Assembly (NCBI RefSeq): GCF_007066085.1
Contig: NZ_CP041405.1
Coordinates: 2,728,001 to 2,792,000 of the forward strand
DNA: 64,000 nucleotides
Source: Paenibacillus thiaminolyticus
GTDB taxonomy: Bacteria; Bacillota; Bacilli; Paenibacillales; Paenibacillaceae
Direction of reading: 5' to 3'
Position numbers and translations under genes: made by a program. Below the pieces are notes generated by a model. The model saw only the letters and a list, made by a program, of their open reading frames with translations. It was not told the origin of the DNA and did not search any database. This document shows, piece by piece, positions 8,623 to 17,292 of this stretch; within the stretch, counting starts at the first letter, position 1; every line of letters starts with the position of its first letter.

Positions 8623-9180
8623 ATGATTGAAGCGATAACCGGCTGGTTAGCCGCTCATCTTGATGCGATTACGGTCATGTGGCTGTTTCCTATCGTGTTC
8701 ATGTTCCATGATTTCGAAGAGATCCTCTATGTCGAGCCCTGGATTCGCCGTCACGGCGATCGCATTCTGAGGCAGATGCCGCCTGCTGTCCGCCGCTTTG
8801 CCGGGAGCAGCCTGAAGATGACGACGCGGGATTTCGCAGGCGATGTATTCTGGGTCTTCCTCGTCATCGTTACGGCGACGCTCGCGGCGGTGCTGTTTTC
8901 CTGGTACGACCTGTATCTGATTCTGGTCCTTATCTTATTCCTGCATGTATTTACCCATATCGGTCTGTCCGTCTATACCCGCACTCTTGCGCCCGGCGTC
9001 ATTACCGCCGTCCTGCTCGTCCTCCCCTACTCCGGCTATGCCTTCTTCCGCCTGTTCGCAGATCATGTCATCGTGCCGGAACAGCTGCTGTGGGACGGCC
9101 TCGCTGCCATCGTCCTGCTCCCTGCCATCTTTCTTCTTATGTCCCGCTGGCGCAGTAAGTTCCGGACCGCAGGTGAATGA
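8623..9180 (+). CDS. HXXEE-domain membrane protein
   Basis: A 185-residue polytopic membrane protein with the HDFEE signature (about residue 29) that defines the HXXEE family. A second His cluster (FLHVFTHIG) lies in a hydrophobic segment near residue 110. About four or five membrane helices are visible. The function of the family is not established; conserved His/Glu residues suggest a metal site. It is translationally coupled to the upstream TetR gene and is probably what that regulator controls. Confidence 0.75.
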   Translation: MIEAITGWLAAHLDAITVMWLFPIVFMFHDFEEILYVEPWIRRHGDRILRQMPPAVRRFAGSSLKMTTRDFAGDVFWVFLVIVTATLAAVLFSWYDLYLILVLILFLHVFTHIGLSVYTRTLAPGVITAVLLVLPYSGYAFFRLFADHVIVPEQLLWDGLAAIVLLPAIFLLMSRWRSKFRTAGE

Positions 9181-9270
9181 TACAAGTCGGGAAGGCCGAT
9201 GCCACACAACGCGCCTTCCCCTGCTGCCGCTCCTGTGTCTGACGCGGCTTGTCCAACTTCTCCCGTTCGC

Positions 9271-9459
9271 TTATTGTTGCGGCTCCTTCAAGCGGTCAAC
9301 CGATACCGTCTCGGTATTTGCCGGGTTGGTGCCGACTTGCACCGTCGCCATTCCATTGGCGACATCCACGCTCTCGATCCAGACCGGCTGCTCGCCGTCT
9401 AGCTGGACAGGGACCGTATCCTTCATTTCCAAAATATGCTTCGCACGATGCACATCCAT
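9271..9459 (-). CDS. sspH: Small acid-soluble spore protein, H type
   Basis: A 62-residue protein matching the SspH family: N-terminal (M)DVHRAKHIL, a central VPVQLDGEQPVWIE strand, and an acidic-polar end with VSVDRL. SspH proteins are minor forespore proteins expressed late in sporulation. The ATG at 9459 follows GGGAGG. The gene is divergent from ku, which in Bacillus subtilis is also a forespore gene. Confidence 0.85.
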   Translation of the reverse strand: MDVHRAKHILEMKDTVPVQLDGEQPVWIESVDVANGMATVQVGTNPANTETVSVDRLKEPQQ

Positions 9460-9523
9460 GTTCAAAACCTCCCTTCCACAGCATCTAAGCCTTAACGTGA
9501 CGCAAAGGCGCCTTTTTCATGCA

Positions 9524-9554
9524 TGCGTAGAAGAAAGCGAACTATCGCATACTG
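9524..9554 (+). promoter_or_regulatory. Putative sigma-G-like promoter for the ku operon
   Basis: TGCGTA (9524-9529), an 18-nt spacer and CATACTG (9548-9554) resemble the forespore sigma-G pattern TGMATA-N18-CATACTA. It lies about 130 bases before ku. The B. subtilis ku/ligD operon is sigma-G dependent, which makes the match plausible but does not prove it. Confidence 0.4.
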
Positions 9555-9687
9555 ACCTATAGAGGTTGTCCCACAAGTCGTCATTTGAACACTAACATAT
9601 AGGCAGGAACCCGATGAATACAGTGATACAGATGCCGGTACAGCGATGTGCAGGCGAATGAGTGAACAGGCGCAAGGAGGATAATTG

Positions 9688-10704
9688 ATGCATACGGTCT
9701 GGAAAGGGGCAATCAGCTTCGGCTTGGTCCATGTCCCCGTCAAAATGCATACCGCCACCCAAGACAAAGACATCTCAATGCGAATGATACACAAGGAATG
9801 CGGCAGCCCGCTCTCCTATGTCCGCTCCTGCCCGGTCTGCAAGGAAGAGGTGGGCTGGGACGAGATCGTGAAGGGCTATGAGTATGAAAAAGGGAAATTC
9901 GTCCTGTTCGACAAAGACGAGCTGGAGCAGCTGCAGGATGACGCAACCCGGGCGATTGCGATTCTCGATTTCGTCGACCTCGCCGAAATTGATCCGATCT
10001 ATTATCAGAAGACGTATTATTTATCTCCCGATCAAGCGGGGAACAACGCGTATCAGCTGCTGCGCGAGGCGTTGGTCCAGACGGGCAAGATCGGCATCGC
10101 CAAGGTAACGATCCGGGCGAAGAGCAGTCTCGCCGCCATTCGCGTCATCGAGAATTGCCTCGTCATGGAGACGATGTTCTATCCTGATGAGATTCGCGCG
10201 GTCACCCAGGTTCCGAATATTCCGGAGCATGTGGAGGTCAATCCGAAGGAGCTGGAGATGGCGAAGCTGCTTATCGGCCAACTGTCGACCGCCTTCCAGC
10301 CGGAGCAGTACACGGATGAATACCGCCAGCGCTTGCTGGAGCGGATCGGGCACAAGATCGCGGGCGAGGAAGTGCGCACCGCGCCGGCCGCCCAGCCGGC
10401 AGCCAATGTCGTCGACCTCATGGCCGCGCTGCAGGCGAGCATCGAGGCGATGAAGGGGCCGCGGCCGATCGGCACCGCCCCGGGTCCGGCGGCTGCAGCG
10501 GGTTCTGCCGCAGCGGCGGAACCGAAGCGGCGCAAAAAAGCCGCTCCGGCGGCCGCGGCCGATACGCCTGCTGCGGAAGCCGCCCCGCGGCGCAAGAAGA
10601 CGTCCCGCAAGGCGGAAGCCGGCGCGCAGAAGGCGGCCAATGACGGCCAAGATCCGGCCGCCACCGGCGGCACGCGGCGCAAGCGGGCGCGGACGGAGCC
10701 ATAA
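9688..10704 (+). CDS. ku: Ku, non-homologous end joining protein
   Basis: Bacterial Ku forms a ring on double-strand DNA ends and recruits LigD. The N-terminus (WKGAISFGLVHVPVK) and the Cys-containing region with CGSP and CPVC are typical of Bacillales Ku. The core runs to about residue 240. The last ~100 residues are an Ala/Lys/Arg-rich tail with repeated KRRKK/RRKK runs, like the DNA-binding tails of some Ku proteins. The ATG at 9688 follows AGGAGG. Its stop overlaps the next start (TAATG), indicating coupling with the ligase. Confidence 0.94.
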   Translation: MHTVWKGAISFGLVHVPVKMHTATQDKDISMRMIHKECGSPLSYVRSCPVCKEEVGWDEIVKGYEYEKGKFVLFDKDELEQLQDDATRAIAILDFVDLAEIDPIYYQKTYYLSPDQAGNNAYQLLREALVQTGKIGIAKVTIRAKSSLAAIRVIENCLVMETMFYPDEIRAVTQVPNIPEHVEVNPKELEMAKLLIGQLSTAFQPEQYTDEYRQRLLERIGHKIAGEEVRTAPAAQPAANVVDLMAALQASIEAMKGPRPIGTAPGPAAAAGSAAAAEPKRRKKAAPAAAADTPAAEAAPRRKKTSRKAEAGAQKAANDGQDPAATGGTRRKRARTEP

Positions 10705-11699
10705 TGCTGCGGCCGCCGATGGAAGGCTCGGGACAGCCGCCGCACCGGGAGGAACGGAACGCCGCGGGCTTCCCCGAGGCGCTCCCTCCTTCTCTGGCGC
10801 TGCCTGCGGCGCCGATGTCTCCGCTTCGGAGCGACCGCATCCCCGCAGGCGAAGAATGGCTGCATCAACTGAAATGGGATGGCGTCCGGATACTCGCCCT
10901 GTGCATTCAGGGCCGAGTGCGGCTGTTCTCCAAGCGAATGCTGGAGAAGACGTCCATCTATGCGGACGTGACGATGATGATGGAAGCGCGGCCCGAGCTT
11001 CGGGGGCGTACGCTGCTGCTTGACGGCGAGGTCGTCGTCTTCGATCCGAATCTCGGACGGCCTTCCTTCCCGTTGGCACTCCAACGGGAGCGGATGCGCC
11101 AGCGGCCCGACGGCGCCCTCCCCGCCGTCTACGTCCTCTTCGACGTGCTCGGGATCGAAGATCGGAATGTAAGGCGGCTGCCCTATGAGGAGCGGCACCG
11201 CTTGCTGCTGGATCTGTTCCCCGACAAGCATCCCGCTTGCTTCGTGGCGGATATTTTCGAGGATGGCGATCAATTGTGGAATTGGGTGGAGCAGCACGGC
11301 TGGGAAGGCGTGGTCAGCAAAAAGCGAAGCTCCCCGTATCAGGAGGGCAAGCGTCATCAGGATTGGTTCAAAATCAAGAAGGATCTTCTTATCGAAGCCT
11401 TGACGGTCGGCTATATGATCAATAACGGCCGTCCGGCCAGCGTCGTCCTGACTGATTTGGAAGGACGCTATATCGGCAAGGCGTCCATCGGACTTGATGA
11501 GACCCGCCGGCTGCTGCTGGAAGGCTGGGCGGCGCGTTATCCGGCCCCGGGCCCGCCAGGAGGACCGATTGCGGCTCTCCGCAGGGAGCCGATCGTCTGG
11601 ATGAGTGTGCCGATTCCGTGCCGGGCCGCGGCCTTGGAATATACGCCGACCGGACAGCTCCGCCATCCGCGCATCGATACGCTGCCGCTGCTGAAGTAA
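10704..11699 (+). CDS. ATP-dependent DNA ligase, LigD ligase-domain type
   Basis: A 331-residue stand-alone ligase corresponding to the ligase half of the Bacillus LigD protein. The nucleotidyl-transfer lysine is in LKWDGVR (about residue 56), and further motifs are DGEVVVFD, EGVVSKK and WFKIKK. The OB-fold follows (VGYMINNG onward). The proline-rich first 40 residues are unusual. Coupled to ku; works with the polymerase-domain protein encoded next. Confidence 0.9.
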   Translation: MLRPPMEGSGQPPHREERNAAGFPEALPPSLALPAAPMSPLRSDRIPAGEEWLHQLKWDGVRILALCIQGRVRLFSKRMLEKTSIYADVTMMMEARPELRGRTLLLDGEVVVFDPNLGRPSFPLALQRERMRQRPDGALPAVYVLFDVLGIEDRNVRRLPYEERHRLLLDLFPDKHPACFVADIFEDGDQLWNWVEQHGWEGVVSKKRSSPYQEGKRHQDWFKIKKDLLIEALTVGYMINNGRPASVVLTDLEGRYIGKASIGLDETRRLLLEGWAARYPAPGPPGGPIAALRREPIVWMSVPIPCRAAALEYTPTGQLRHPRIDTLPLLK

Positions 11700-11784
11700 C
11701 GGGCGAACCGTGAACGCGGGAGTTAGAGAGACACGAGATCAGAATGCCGAGAATACGGGAATGCAGATACAGGAAGGTGGGGCA

Positions 11785-12705
11785 ATGGCCAGCAAAGAAC
11801 CGCCCGCGTCCTTAATGGTGGAAGGGCATGAAATCCAAATCACGAATCCGAACAAGCTGTTGTGGCCGGAGGCGGGCATAACGAAGACAGACTATATCCG
11901 GGAAATGATCCGGCTGAGCCCATATTTACTGGCAGCGTGCCGCGACCGCTTCCTGACGACGATCCGGTATCCTCACGGCGTTCCCGGGGAGTTTTTTTAC
12001 CAGAAAAACGTGCCGCCTGGGGCCCCCTCCTTCGTCGAGACAGCGATGTCCGGGGACATCCGCTATATCGTGCTGCAAAATGTGCCTACACTGCTCTGGC
12101 TGGCCAATCTAGCCTGCATCGAGTTCCATCCTTCACTGCACCGCATCGGCGACCCGCTCCCGGCCGAATGGATTATCGACCTGGATCCGTCTGTTCGGGA
12201 GGAGGAGCGGATTATGGAGGCCGCCTGGATCGTAGGCGAGGCGATGGAACGGATCGGCATCCGGACGATTCCGAAGACGTCCGGCGCCACCGGCGTGCAG
12301 CTTATCGTGCCGATCAAGCGCGGCCCGACCTTCATGCAGCTCCGCGAGCTGGGCGAGATGCTCGCCATCTACCTGTGTGAGCTTCACCCGCAGCTGTTCA
12401 CGATCGAGCGGCTGAAGAAGAACCGGGGCACCCGCATTTACATCGATTACATGCAGCATGATGTCTCACGGACGATCGCAGCGCCGTACACGCCGCGGGC
12501 GACGCCGTATGCTTCGGTGTCGATGCCGCTCACCTGGAACGAAGTGAAGCGCAATCCGAAGCCGCGCGATTACCATCTGCTCAATGCCGCCGATCGGCTC
12601 GCCCAGGTCGGCGATCTGATCCGCGATGCCGAGCCGCAGGCAATCGAGCCGATTTTGGAGGCCTTCTCCAGACAGATTCAAACAAGCCGATCTCGAAGAG
12701 GCTAA
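11785..12705 (+). CDS. LigD polymerase-domain protein (NHEJ primase-polymerase)
   Basis: A 306-residue archaeo-eukaryotic primase-type polymerase that fills gaps during end joining. Visible motifs are ITNPNKLLWPEAGITK near the start, GEFFYQKN, the catalytic IIDLDPS (two Asp) and TSGATGVQLIVP, where many LigD proteins have His in place of Gln. The start at 11785 has a purine-rich GGAAGGTGGGG upstream; the open frame goes back to 11710. In Bacillus the ligase and polymerase are one protein; here they are two genes separated by about 85 bases. Confidence 0.88.
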   Translation: MASKEPPASLMVEGHEIQITNPNKLLWPEAGITKTDYIREMIRLSPYLLAACRDRFLTTIRYPHGVPGEFFYQKNVPPGAPSFVETAMSGDIRYIVLQNVPTLLWLANLACIEFHPSLHRIGDPLPAEWIIDLDPSVREEERIMEAAWIVGEAMERIGIRTIPKTSGATGVQLIVPIKRGPTFMQLRELGEMLAIYLCELHPQLFTIERLKKNRGTRIYIDYMQHDVSRTIAAPYTPRATPYASVSMPLTWNEVKRNPKPRDYHLLNAADRLAQVGDLIRDAEPQAIEPILEAFSRQIQTSRSRRG

Positions 12706-12739
12706 CCTCCGTCCCTATCCATCAGATCACGAAAGCGGC

Positions 12740-14167
12740 CTATAACAGAGGCGACAGCAGCCGCATCACCGCTTCGGCGGCACGCTGTCCGCGGGAACGG
12801 GTCACGAACTTGTTGTAATCGATCTCGACGCTGTCTCCGAAATCACGCAAAAAGTCTTCCTCCAGCCGATCGACCGCCGCAGCTTCGAACAGCACTGCAT
12901 TGACTTCGAAGTTGCTGAAGAAGCTGCGCATATCGAGATTCGCCGTCCCTACGCATCCCAATGTCCGATCCATGAGGAAGGTTTTTGCGTGAGCGAAGCC
13001 TTTTTGATACTGATAGAACCGGACACCCGCCTGCAGGAGCTCCTCCACGTAAGAGAGGGACGCCCAGTCGACGAAGCGGGAGTCCGATTTGCCCGGAATA
13101 ATGACGCGGACATCGAGACCGCTTACGGCGGCCGTTTTGAGTGCGAGCCGCACGCTGGCATCGGGAATGAAGTACGGCGTAATGATCCATACCCGCTCCC
13201 GCGCTGAACTGAGTACGCCGAAGAACAGCTCCTGGATCGCATCCCAGCTTGCGTCCGGACCGCTCGAGATCATCTTCACCTGATCCGTCCCCTTGCATGG
13301 ATGCGGCGGGAACAGCTCCTGCAGCGCCAGCGACTGGCCGGTCACGAACGTCCAGTCGTGCAGGAAGATTGCCTGCAGCGCATATACTGCATCTCCTTCC
13401 ACCTGCAAATGCGTATCGCGCCAAAAGCCAAGCTTGCGATCCAAACCCAAATAATCGTCACCGATATTAATTCCGCCGACAAACCCGATCCGGCCGTCTA
13501 CGATAAGCAGCTTCCGATGATTGCGGTAATTGAGGCGGCGGCGGAAAAACGAAACCGACAGCGGCAGGAACCAGTGAAATTCCACGCCCGCTTCCTTGAA
13601 CGTCCGCAAATATTTGCGGCGCAGCTCGATGCTGCCAACGCCGTCGGCCACGACCCTCACCTTGACGCCTTCCTTCGCCCTGGCAAGGAGCGCCTGCTGA
13701 AAGATGGTGCCGATGCCGTCGTCCCTCAGTATGTAGAACTCCATATGGATATGATGCTTCGCTTCCCGAATCGCGGCCAGCATCGCTTCGAACGTCGCTT
13801 GACCGTTCGTCAGCACCCGCGTCTCGTTACAGCTCGTAATCGGACTTTCCGACAAAGCAGAGATGAGCGAAAATAACCGTTCCTGTCTATGCATTTCCGG
13901 ATTGTTCAGCTCTTCCGGACGGTTCACCGTCTGGATGGCAATGGAACGGGTCCTCTTCTCAGGATGCGCCCAGCCTCCCCTTTTCCGCACTCGCAGCCGG
14001 GCCGTATATTCCTGGGCGAGAAAGTAGTACATAACAAAGCCGATAAGCGGGAATATGAACAGGATCAACAACCACGCAACCGCCTTGGAAGGATGCTTGT
14101 ACTCGAGCAGCACGATCGTAAAAATTTGAAATATGTATATGAGCAAGGCGACTACCAGCCATAACAT
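12740..14167 (-). CDS. cls: Cardiolipin synthase
   Basis: A phospholipase D-superfamily enzyme of 475 residues that joins two phosphatidylglycerols to make cardiolipin. Two N-terminal membrane helices (about 2-24 and 30-52) anchor it. Two HKD motifs follow: NHRKLLIVDGRIGFVGG (about 220) and HAKTFLMDRTLGCVGTANLD (about 400). Start is ATG 14167; the TTG one codon earlier is also possible, with GGAGG slightly far upstream. Convergent with the polymerase gene, only 34 bases apart. Confidence 0.93.
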   Translation of the reverse strand: MLWLVVALLIYIFQIFTIVLLEYKHPSKAVAWLLILFIFPLIGFVMYYFLAQEYTARLRVRKRGGWAHPEKRTRSIAIQTVNRPEELNNPEMHRQERLFSLISALSESPITSCNETRVLTNGQATFEAMLAAIREAKHHIHMEFYILRDDGIGTIFQQALLARAKEGVKVRVVADGVGSIELRRKYLRTFKEAGVEFHWFLPLSVSFFRRRLNYRNHRKLLIVDGRIGFVGGINIGDDYLGLDRKLGFWRDTHLQVEGDAVYALQAIFLHDWTFVTGQSLALQELFPPHPCKGTDQVKMISSGPDASWDAIQELFFGVLSSARERVWIITPYFIPDASVRLALKTAAVSGLDVRVIIPGKSDSRFVDWASLSYVEELLQAGVRFYQYQKGFAHAKTFLMDRTLGCVGTANLDMRSFFSNFEVNAVLFEAAAVDRLEEDFLRDFGDSVEIDYNKFVTRSRGQRAAEAVMRLLSPLL

Positions 14168-14279
14168 CAATTTTTTCTAACCTCCGCCTGTCATTGACCT
14201 CGTTGCCTTTGCAGGGCTTATTTCTTGTATTACATCAGAGCGGACATCCTGTCAACTCTGCCCATCCCGCTGGCCCTGT

Positions 14280-14449
14280 CCCATTCTGGTTGCCCCGTAC
14301 TTCCAGTTCCCCTCCGGCTCCCCTTATCCTGTTCCGGTTGCCCGACTTCCAGTTCCCCTTCGGCTCCCCTTATCCTGTTCCGGTTGCCCGTACTTCCAGT
14401 TCCCCTTCGGCTCCTTATCCTGTTCCGGTTGCCCGCACTTCCGGCCGCC
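14280..14449. repeat. Minisatellite, about 45-47 bp period, ~3.6 copies
   Basis: Four units built on CTTATCCTGTTCCGGTTGCCC followed by ACTTCCAGTTCCCC and CGGCTCC follow head to tail. The CCTTATCC element begins at 14322, 14368 and 14413. It lies in the 14168-14596 gap between cls and the peptidase gene. Short open frames reading through it are repeat artefacts. Confidence 0.8.
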
Positions 14450-14596
14450 CCTTTCCTTCCAGTATTGTGTATTTTTCGGCGCAATCATACGTGCAAAATC
14501 GTTCCTTCGGACAGATATCCGTTCTGTATAGCAGGACAATGGAATAGAGTGCAATAGGTAGACTTTGCAAGATTACGCGGAATCTGAGGTGATGTG

Positions 14597-15760
14597 ATGA
14601 AAGGGCGTTGGTGGAATGGCCGTATGACACTGCTCGTCATCCGCGACGCGGAACAAGCGGTTAAGCAGATGAATGTGCCGAAGATGCTCGTTGTCTCCGT
14701 CCCGATTGCCGCCGTCTTGTCGATATCGGGTCTGGTGCTGAGCATGCAGTGGAAGGCCGCGGCGGAGATCAGCGAATTGGAAGGCATGCTGGCCCATCAG
14801 TCCGAGGCGCTTGAAGTTACGGTCAAGAACAAGGACGAAGCGATTCAACGGCTGCAAAATGAGATCATTCGCCTCTCTTCGGAGACCGAGACGGTCAAGC
14901 AGCGGCTTAATCACATGAGCAGTCTGGAGAAGCAGCTGGAGGACTTCGTGGAAGGAACTTCCGCCGTGCCCCAGGAGAGCGGCGAGGAGCAGGCCCGCTT
15001 CGTCCACAGCACCGCCTGGAACGAGCAGCGGCAGGTCGGCGGCGAGGAGATAGGCGTCGATATAGAGCAGATGCTCGAATTGGCCGAGCGCTCGCGGCTT
15101 GATCTCATCCAGATGCAACGCATGCTGTCCTCCATACAGCGCAGTGCCCCGGCCGTATTGAATCAAGCGCAGAGGAAGCAGGAACTCATCGCGGGAACGC
15201 CGTCCGTCTGGCCGACAAAGTCGCGTCGCCTGACCTCCAGCTTCGGGTACCGGAAGGACCCGTTGACCGGATATGCCGCTTTCCATGCCGGCATCGACAT
15301 TGGCGGCGAGACGGGCGACTCCGTCCTCGCAGCGGCCGAGGGAGAAGTAATTGAAGCCAGCTTCAACACTTCGCGGGGCAATTATATTATTATCCGGCAC
15401 GTCAACCAGTTGGACACCTGGTACATGCATTTGCAGCAGATTCACGTCTCCGTGGGCGACCAGGTCGGCAAGGGCGATATCATCGGCGCGCTGGGCACGA
15501 CCGGCCGCAGCACCGGGCCTCATCTCCACTTCCAGATTGTAGAGCGGGGCGATCCGATTGATCCGCTTCCGTTCCTGAGCGATGCAGCAGCCGAAGATAC
15601 CCCGGCAGAGGGGCGGCCCATGAAGGTCTCTGCCGCCTCCGGCGCTTCCGGGTCCGGGAGTTCCGGTCCTGGAAGATCCCCGTCCTCCCCGCCATCCGTT
15701 AAGAGACTGTCGCCGCTTCCGAAATGGATTACGGGGGAGGCGCAAGCCTACGGAACATAG
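14597..15760 (+). CDS. Membrane-anchored M23 (LytM-type) peptidase
   Basis: A 387-residue protein with one N-terminal membrane helix (about 29-48), a long coiled coil (about 55-125) and a C-terminal M23 metallopeptidase domain. Zinc-site motifs are HAGIDIG and the paired HLHF in GPHLHFQI. It would face the wall and cleave peptidoglycan cross-links, or act as a scaffold. The last ~60 residues are a Ser/Gly/Pro-rich tail. A bactofilin gene follows 45 bases later, a common pairing in which bactofilin positions the peptidase. Confidence 0.88.
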   Translation: MKGRWWNGRMTLLVIRDAEQAVKQMNVPKMLVVSVPIAAVLSISGLVLSMQWKAAAEISELEGMLAHQSEALEVTVKNKDEAIQRLQNEIIRLSSETETVKQRLNHMSSLEKQLEDFVEGTSAVPQESGEEQARFVHSTAWNEQRQVGGEEIGVDIEQMLELAERSRLDLIQMQRMLSSIQRSAPAVLNQAQRKQELIAGTPSVWPTKSRRLTSSFGYRKDPLTGYAAFHAGIDIGGETGDSVLAAAEGEVIEASFNTSRGNYIIIRHVNQLDTWYMHLQQIHVSVGDQVGKGDIIGALGTTGRSTGPHLHFQIVERGDPIDPLPFLSDAAAEDTPAEGRPMKVSAASGASGSGSSGPGRSPSSPPSVKRLSPLPKWITGEAQAYGT

Positions 15761-15805
15761 ACCGGACGCATGCAAGCCAAATCTGTCAAAGCAGGAGGGA
15801 TTACG

Positions 15806-16249
15806 ATGTTTCAACGCTCATCCCAGCGCATCAAGCCGACGGATACGTTCATCGGCCACGGCACCGATATGAACGGCACCATTTACTCCCAGACGAATGT
15901 GCGCATCGACGGGAAATTCACGGGCGAGCTGAGCAGCAGCGGCACAATCACCATCGGCGAGCGCGGAGAGGCGCACTCCACCTTGACCGCCCGCCATGTC
16001 GTCGTCGCCGGGACCGTCGTCGGCGATATCAAAACGACGGGCAAGCTGCTCATCACCTCGTCTGGACAGGTGCTGGGTCACTGTGAATCGGGGCTGCTTG
16101 TCGTCGAGGAAGGCGGTATTCTGAACGGCACGAGCATGGTGGAGCGAGAGGCGAGGGAAGGCGCCGCAGCCGTTCACGAGCCGCCCGGACGGGAACGTGA
16201 AGAGAAGAAGGACGACAAGGCAGATATCGCAGAAAAGCAAGCGGGCTAA
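15806..16249 (+). CDS. Bactofilin
   Basis: A 147-residue polymer-forming cytoskeletal protein. The central ~100 residues show the beta-helical bactofilin pattern with regular Gly spacing (GTIYSQTNVRIDGKF, GTVVGDIKTTGKLLI, GQVLG). The C-terminal tail is charged (REEKKDDK). The ATG at 15806 has AGGAGG seven bases upstream. Probably co-transcribed with the M23 peptidase; the terminator hairpin begins inside its last codons. Confidence 0.88.
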   Translation: MFQRSSQRIKPTDTFIGHGTDMNGTIYSQTNVRIDGKFTGELSSSGTITIGERGEAHSTLTARHVVVAGTVVGDIKTTGKLLITSSGQVLGHCESGLLVVEEGGILNGTSMVEREAREGAAAVHEPPGREREEKKDDKADIAEKQAG

Positions 16250-16267
16250 CCAAGCCGCTTGCTTTTC
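16235..16267 (+). terminator. Intrinsic terminator after bactofilin
   Basis: The stem AAGCAAGCGG (16235-16244) pairs with CCGCTTGCTT (16255-16264), followed by a short T run. The bactofilin stop codon sits in the loop. Confidence 0.75.
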
Positions 16268-16452
16268 TTCGTGGCCTCTCCCTTCCACTCAGGGGATGTT
16301 CGGGCCTCACGCAGTATGTAATAATGAGTCTTCAGCCCTTGCGAAATAGCACTTTGCTTCAAGCTCGTCATCATGTCAGCTCTTGCTTTTTCATTCAACG
16401 CTTTCGGGGCAAAAACGACTGCTTGGATTACATGCGGTATATACGTGAGCAT
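16246..16452 (-). CDS. Hypothetical small protein
   Basis: An open frame of 68 codons from ATG 16452, with GGAGAG just upstream. It has a hydrophobic start (YIPHVIQAVVFAP) and a basic end. It overlaps the terminator region of bactofilin and lies in an AT-richer stretch. I do not recognise it. Confidence 0.3.
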   Translation of the reverse strand: MLTYIPHVIQAVVFAPKALNEKARADMMTSLKQSAISQGLKTHYYILREARTSPEWKGEATKKSKRLG

Positions 16453-16481
16453 GTACTCTCCAAACGGACAAATTAGCAAAA

Positions 16482-16676
16482 GTGTCTACATACAAGTGGA
16501 CACAAGGGGGATATGATTTCTTAAAGGAAAAATATCAGTATATAGATTTAAAACGCTGCAAGGACACTACTTATAGTAGGTGGAGAGAAAGAGGGGACTC
16601 AACTCTTTTCCAAAAACATGTCCACTATTTGAAAGACATGATCTCTGATTATCCACCATACAAGGACAGTGAATAA
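16482..16676 (+). pseudogene. Possible coding remnant in AT-rich DNA
   Basis: An open frame of 64 codons with plausible protein character (aromatic and charged, YDFLKEKYQYIDLK) but no ribosome site at its GTG start. Its base composition is clearly lower in GC than its neighbours, so it may be the end of a decayed, transferred gene. Confidence 0.25.
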
Positions 16677-16776
16677 GGTTCTCAAAGATCGTAATCTGGC
16701 ACCCGCTTCTCCACCCTTTGCTTCGCCGTCCACCAGCCGCCTCAGCCATTATTCCTTCATCACTCCCTCCCTATTG

Positions 16777-16950
16777 TTCCTGTTCGTTCTTCCCCCTCTG
16801 CTCTCTCCTTCTATCCCCTGTTCCCGCTTCCCCCTTTGCTCTTTCCTTCTGTCCCCCTGTTCCTTCTTCCCCTCTGCCCTCTCCTTCTGTCCCCCTGTTC
16901 CTTCTTCCCCCTCTGCTCTCTCCTTCTATCCCCTGTTCCCCCTTCCGCAT
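16777..16950. repeat. Pyrimidine-only minisatellite, 38-bp period, ~4.6 copies
   Basis: Units of CCCCTGTTCC-TTCTTCCCC-TCTGCTCTC-TCCTTCT repeat at 16777, 16815, 16853, 16891 and a partial copy at about 16930. The top strand is almost entirely C and T with few G. No gene is convincing between 16677 and 17057. Confidence 0.8.
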
Positions 16951-17057
16951 TCCTACTCCCTGATTCCATAACCCTTATCGCTCTATCCACTCTGCCGGCC
17001 GCGCTTGCTTCGTCCCAGAACTGCTTCCTGCCGGAGGACCGCAGCCGCTCTTGTCGG

Positions 17058-17264
17058 CTAGTGCAGCGAATCATAGGGCAAGTCCGTCAGCCGGACGCGC
17101 CACATACGGTTCAACGGCGGATATATCGCGACGCACTGCTCACACCCGCCTACCGGAACATCGCCGCAGAAGCCTGTCCGAAATACCAGCATCGCTTCCT
17201 CATTAGCCAGCAGGCGCCGGCAACCCAAGCACTTCACTTCCGTGTGCAACTGCTTCACTCTCAT
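17058..17264 (-). CDS. Small protein with CxxC pairs, possible zinc ribbon
   Basis: A 68-residue protein starting at ATG 17264 after GGGGAG. Cysteines are placed as C-x2-C near residue 12 and again as a C...C-x2-C group near residues 35-45, the pattern of a small zinc ribbon. It follows the dehydrogenase-like gene at 28 bases and is probably in the same transcript. Function unknown. Confidence 0.6.
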   Translation of the reverse strand: MRVKQLHTEVKCLGCRRLLANEEAMLVFRTGFCGDVPVGGCEQCVAIYPPLNRMWRVRLTDLPYDSLH

Positions 17265-17292
17265 TGGCTTGCTCCCCTCGTCCAGAATTGAA

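Noticed and set aside
10179..11666. 495-codon minus-strand frame across ku and ligase
   Set aside because: Antisense to two genes with clear catalytic motifs.
14230..14557. Several short frames with Arg/Asn or Pro repeats
   Set aside because: They only read through the minisatellite in different frames and have no ribosome sites.
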